From the NCBI GenBank assembly GCA_036265815.1, contig DATAOI010000088.1:1-43556 (forward strand): a stretch of DNA of 43,556 bases, read 5' to 3'. The position numbers were made by a program, and so were the translations under genes. This document shows, in pieces, positions 43,401 through 43,556 of this stretch. How positions within the stretch are numbered: position 1 is the stretch's first letter; each line of letters starts with the position of its first letter. This DNA comes from Gemmatimonadales bacterium (GTDB lineage: Bacteria > Gemmatimonadota > Gemmatimonadetes > Gemmatimonadales > GWC2-71-9). The notes below the pieces were generated by a model that worked only from the letters and a program-made list of their open reading frames with translations, did not search any database and was not told the origin of the DNA.

Positions 43401-43555
43401 TCGGGGTAGGCGTCCACCGGGAGTCGTGAGAATGACCAGGTGCCGACCGCCGCCGTGATGACTGCGACAGCGAGCACGACCGCCGGCTGCCCGAGGGCCA
43501 GCGTGACGATCCGGTGAATGGCTGAACGACTCGTGGAAGACAGGTTGGTCGGCAC
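40445..43555 (-). CDS. CusA/CzcA-type RND efflux pump inner-membrane subunit
   Basis: 1036 residues are visible, close to the family length of about 1040. The first codon is a GTG at the window edge, so the true start may lie beyond. It has the RND layout: a first helix (VVLAVAVITAAVGTWSFSRLPVDAYPD), two large periplasmic loops, and helix bundles such as LLRGILLVVVVLIFFLFDARSG. The heavy-metal branch motif in helix 4 reads AIDFGILVHGSVVMVEN (402-418). Asp404 and Glu417 match CzcA Asp402 and Glu415, but CzcA Asp408 is His410 here. It should export a metal ion or other solute by proton antiport; membrane-fusion and outer-membrane partners are not in view. Confidence 0.92.
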   Translation of the reverse strand: MPTNLSSTSRSAIHRIVTLALGQPAVVLAVAVITAAVGTWSFSRLPVDAYPDIAPPMVEIVTQWPGQAAEEVERLITVPIETEMNGLPNLDVVRSISLYGLSDVRLVFKDGTDNYFARERVFERLRDAEVPDGVTPDVAPLFSPSGLVYRYVLQSPDRSPMELKTIQDWVLSKAYKAVPGVADLSGFGGQTMQYQVVLDPTKVAGAGLSVPAIAEALGANNGNAGGGFYSEGGQFFYVRGLGRLRTPEDIGEIVLAVKNGTPILVRDVGQVVIGYAPRLGQFGFNDRLDAVEGVVLMRTGEQAQIVLQRVQTKTEQLNRLVLPKDVRIVPFYDRSDLIRLTTRTVEDNLLRGILLVVVVLIFFLFDARSGLIAAVTIPLSLLFAFICLNLRGIPANLLSIGAIDFGILVHGSVVMVENIYRRLAIRHGTRYSIQEVIAEAASEVDRPVVYAVAIIVAGFLPIYALSGPSGRLFRPIADTTIFALVGALALTLTLIPVLCALFLRGGVRERRNVAFEAVHQTYTLVLDWCLARPRVTVLASLAVFGASLLLAAGMGAEFMPHLDEGALWVRATMPATISLEESGKLVPQFRQILRGFPEVTVVASEHGRPDDGTNPIGFFNAEFYVGLKPYDEWHGPYHRKADLIAAMNRKLSVFPGVSFNYTQPAEDAVDEAETGLKSALAVKVFGPDLQVLEAKGRAIERVLHGVRGMNRITVVEELGQPSLTIQIDRGKIARYGINMADVNGLIEAAVGGVAATSVVQGEKSFDLVVRLAPSFRETPEQIGGILVAAPEGQQIPLRELASIGVTSGASFIYREDNSRYIGVQFAVEGRDLASTVQDAERAVRAAVPLPPGYRVIWGGEYEEYTASRTQLAVVLPLTIGLIFVLLFALYRNFSFPFITVLGVVLSAPVGGLVALALSGTPFSVSSGIGFLALFGVSVQTAVVYISYANELRLGGLGIREATREAALQRLRPIMMTALVAALGLLPAALSTGVGSDAQRPFALVIVGGLFSRLLISVFLTPVLYAYASKEGERLEV

Positions 43556-43556
43556 G

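Overview
The window is GC-rich bacterial chromosome with tightly packed genes. I see no rRNA, tRNA, CRISPR array, insertion sequence or phage gene. Several markers point to a Gram-negative-type (diderm) bacterium outside the Proteobacteria: a predicted outer-membrane barrel, several lipoproteins, BshA (bacillithiol), CIRCE-controlled groES-groEL, PyrR, ScpA/ScpB, Bat proteins, an alternative GlmU-like enzyme, and an ECF sigma factor paired with a TPR-type Ser/Thr kinase. Gemmatimonadota fits best, but this is an inference from gene content and was not tested by phylogeny. Most genes lie on the minus strand.

Regions, left to right. (1) 1-3248, minus: lipoprotein - serS - sensor histidine kinase - pcrA/uvrD (cut by the edge). 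(2) 3302-6793, plus: a roadblock/LC7 protein, a mannose-1-phosphate guanylyltransferase, a GlmU-like left-handed beta-helix enzyme and a metallo-beta-lactamase-fold hydrolase, behind a clear promoter. (3) 6801-11477, minus: ECF sigma factor - transmembrane kinase with TPRs - small barrel-like protein - small exported protein. (4) 11603-13770, minus: groS-groL with CIRCE and a sigma-A-type promoter. (5) 13906-16049: a DUF1207-like exported protein (minus) divergent from an exported protein (plus) whose His/Met pattern matches the two-copper monooxygenase PHM. (6) 16076-18480, minus: a four-gene envelope set ending in a barrel-like/NlpC-P60 fusion. (7) 18489-35969, minus: a long, mostly overlapping gene train: site-2 protease, scpA, scpB, pseudouridine synthase, then moxR, DUF58 and the Bat genes with BatB-BatC and BatD-BatE fused, then mutL, miaA, bshA, uppP, birA, coaX and a UbiA-family prenyltransferase. 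(8) 36054-36444, plus: rpsT. (9) 36463-40327, minus: pyrR-pyrB-pyrC followed by a coiled-coil/zinc-ribbon protein. (10) 40445-43555, minus: a CusA/CzcA-type RND pump subunit reaching the right edge.

Promoters share one pattern: a TTGACN-like -35, a 16-18 bp spacer and a TANNNT -10. Two genes (pyrR and the lipoprotein before serS) start about 10 nt after their -10 box, which suggests leaderless mRNAs. The most notable candidates are the PHM-like copper protein at 14878-15993, the barrel/NlpC fusion at 16076-17095, the Asp-to-His change in the proton-relay motif of the RND pump, and the Bat fusions that retain signal-peptide-like segments at their joints.
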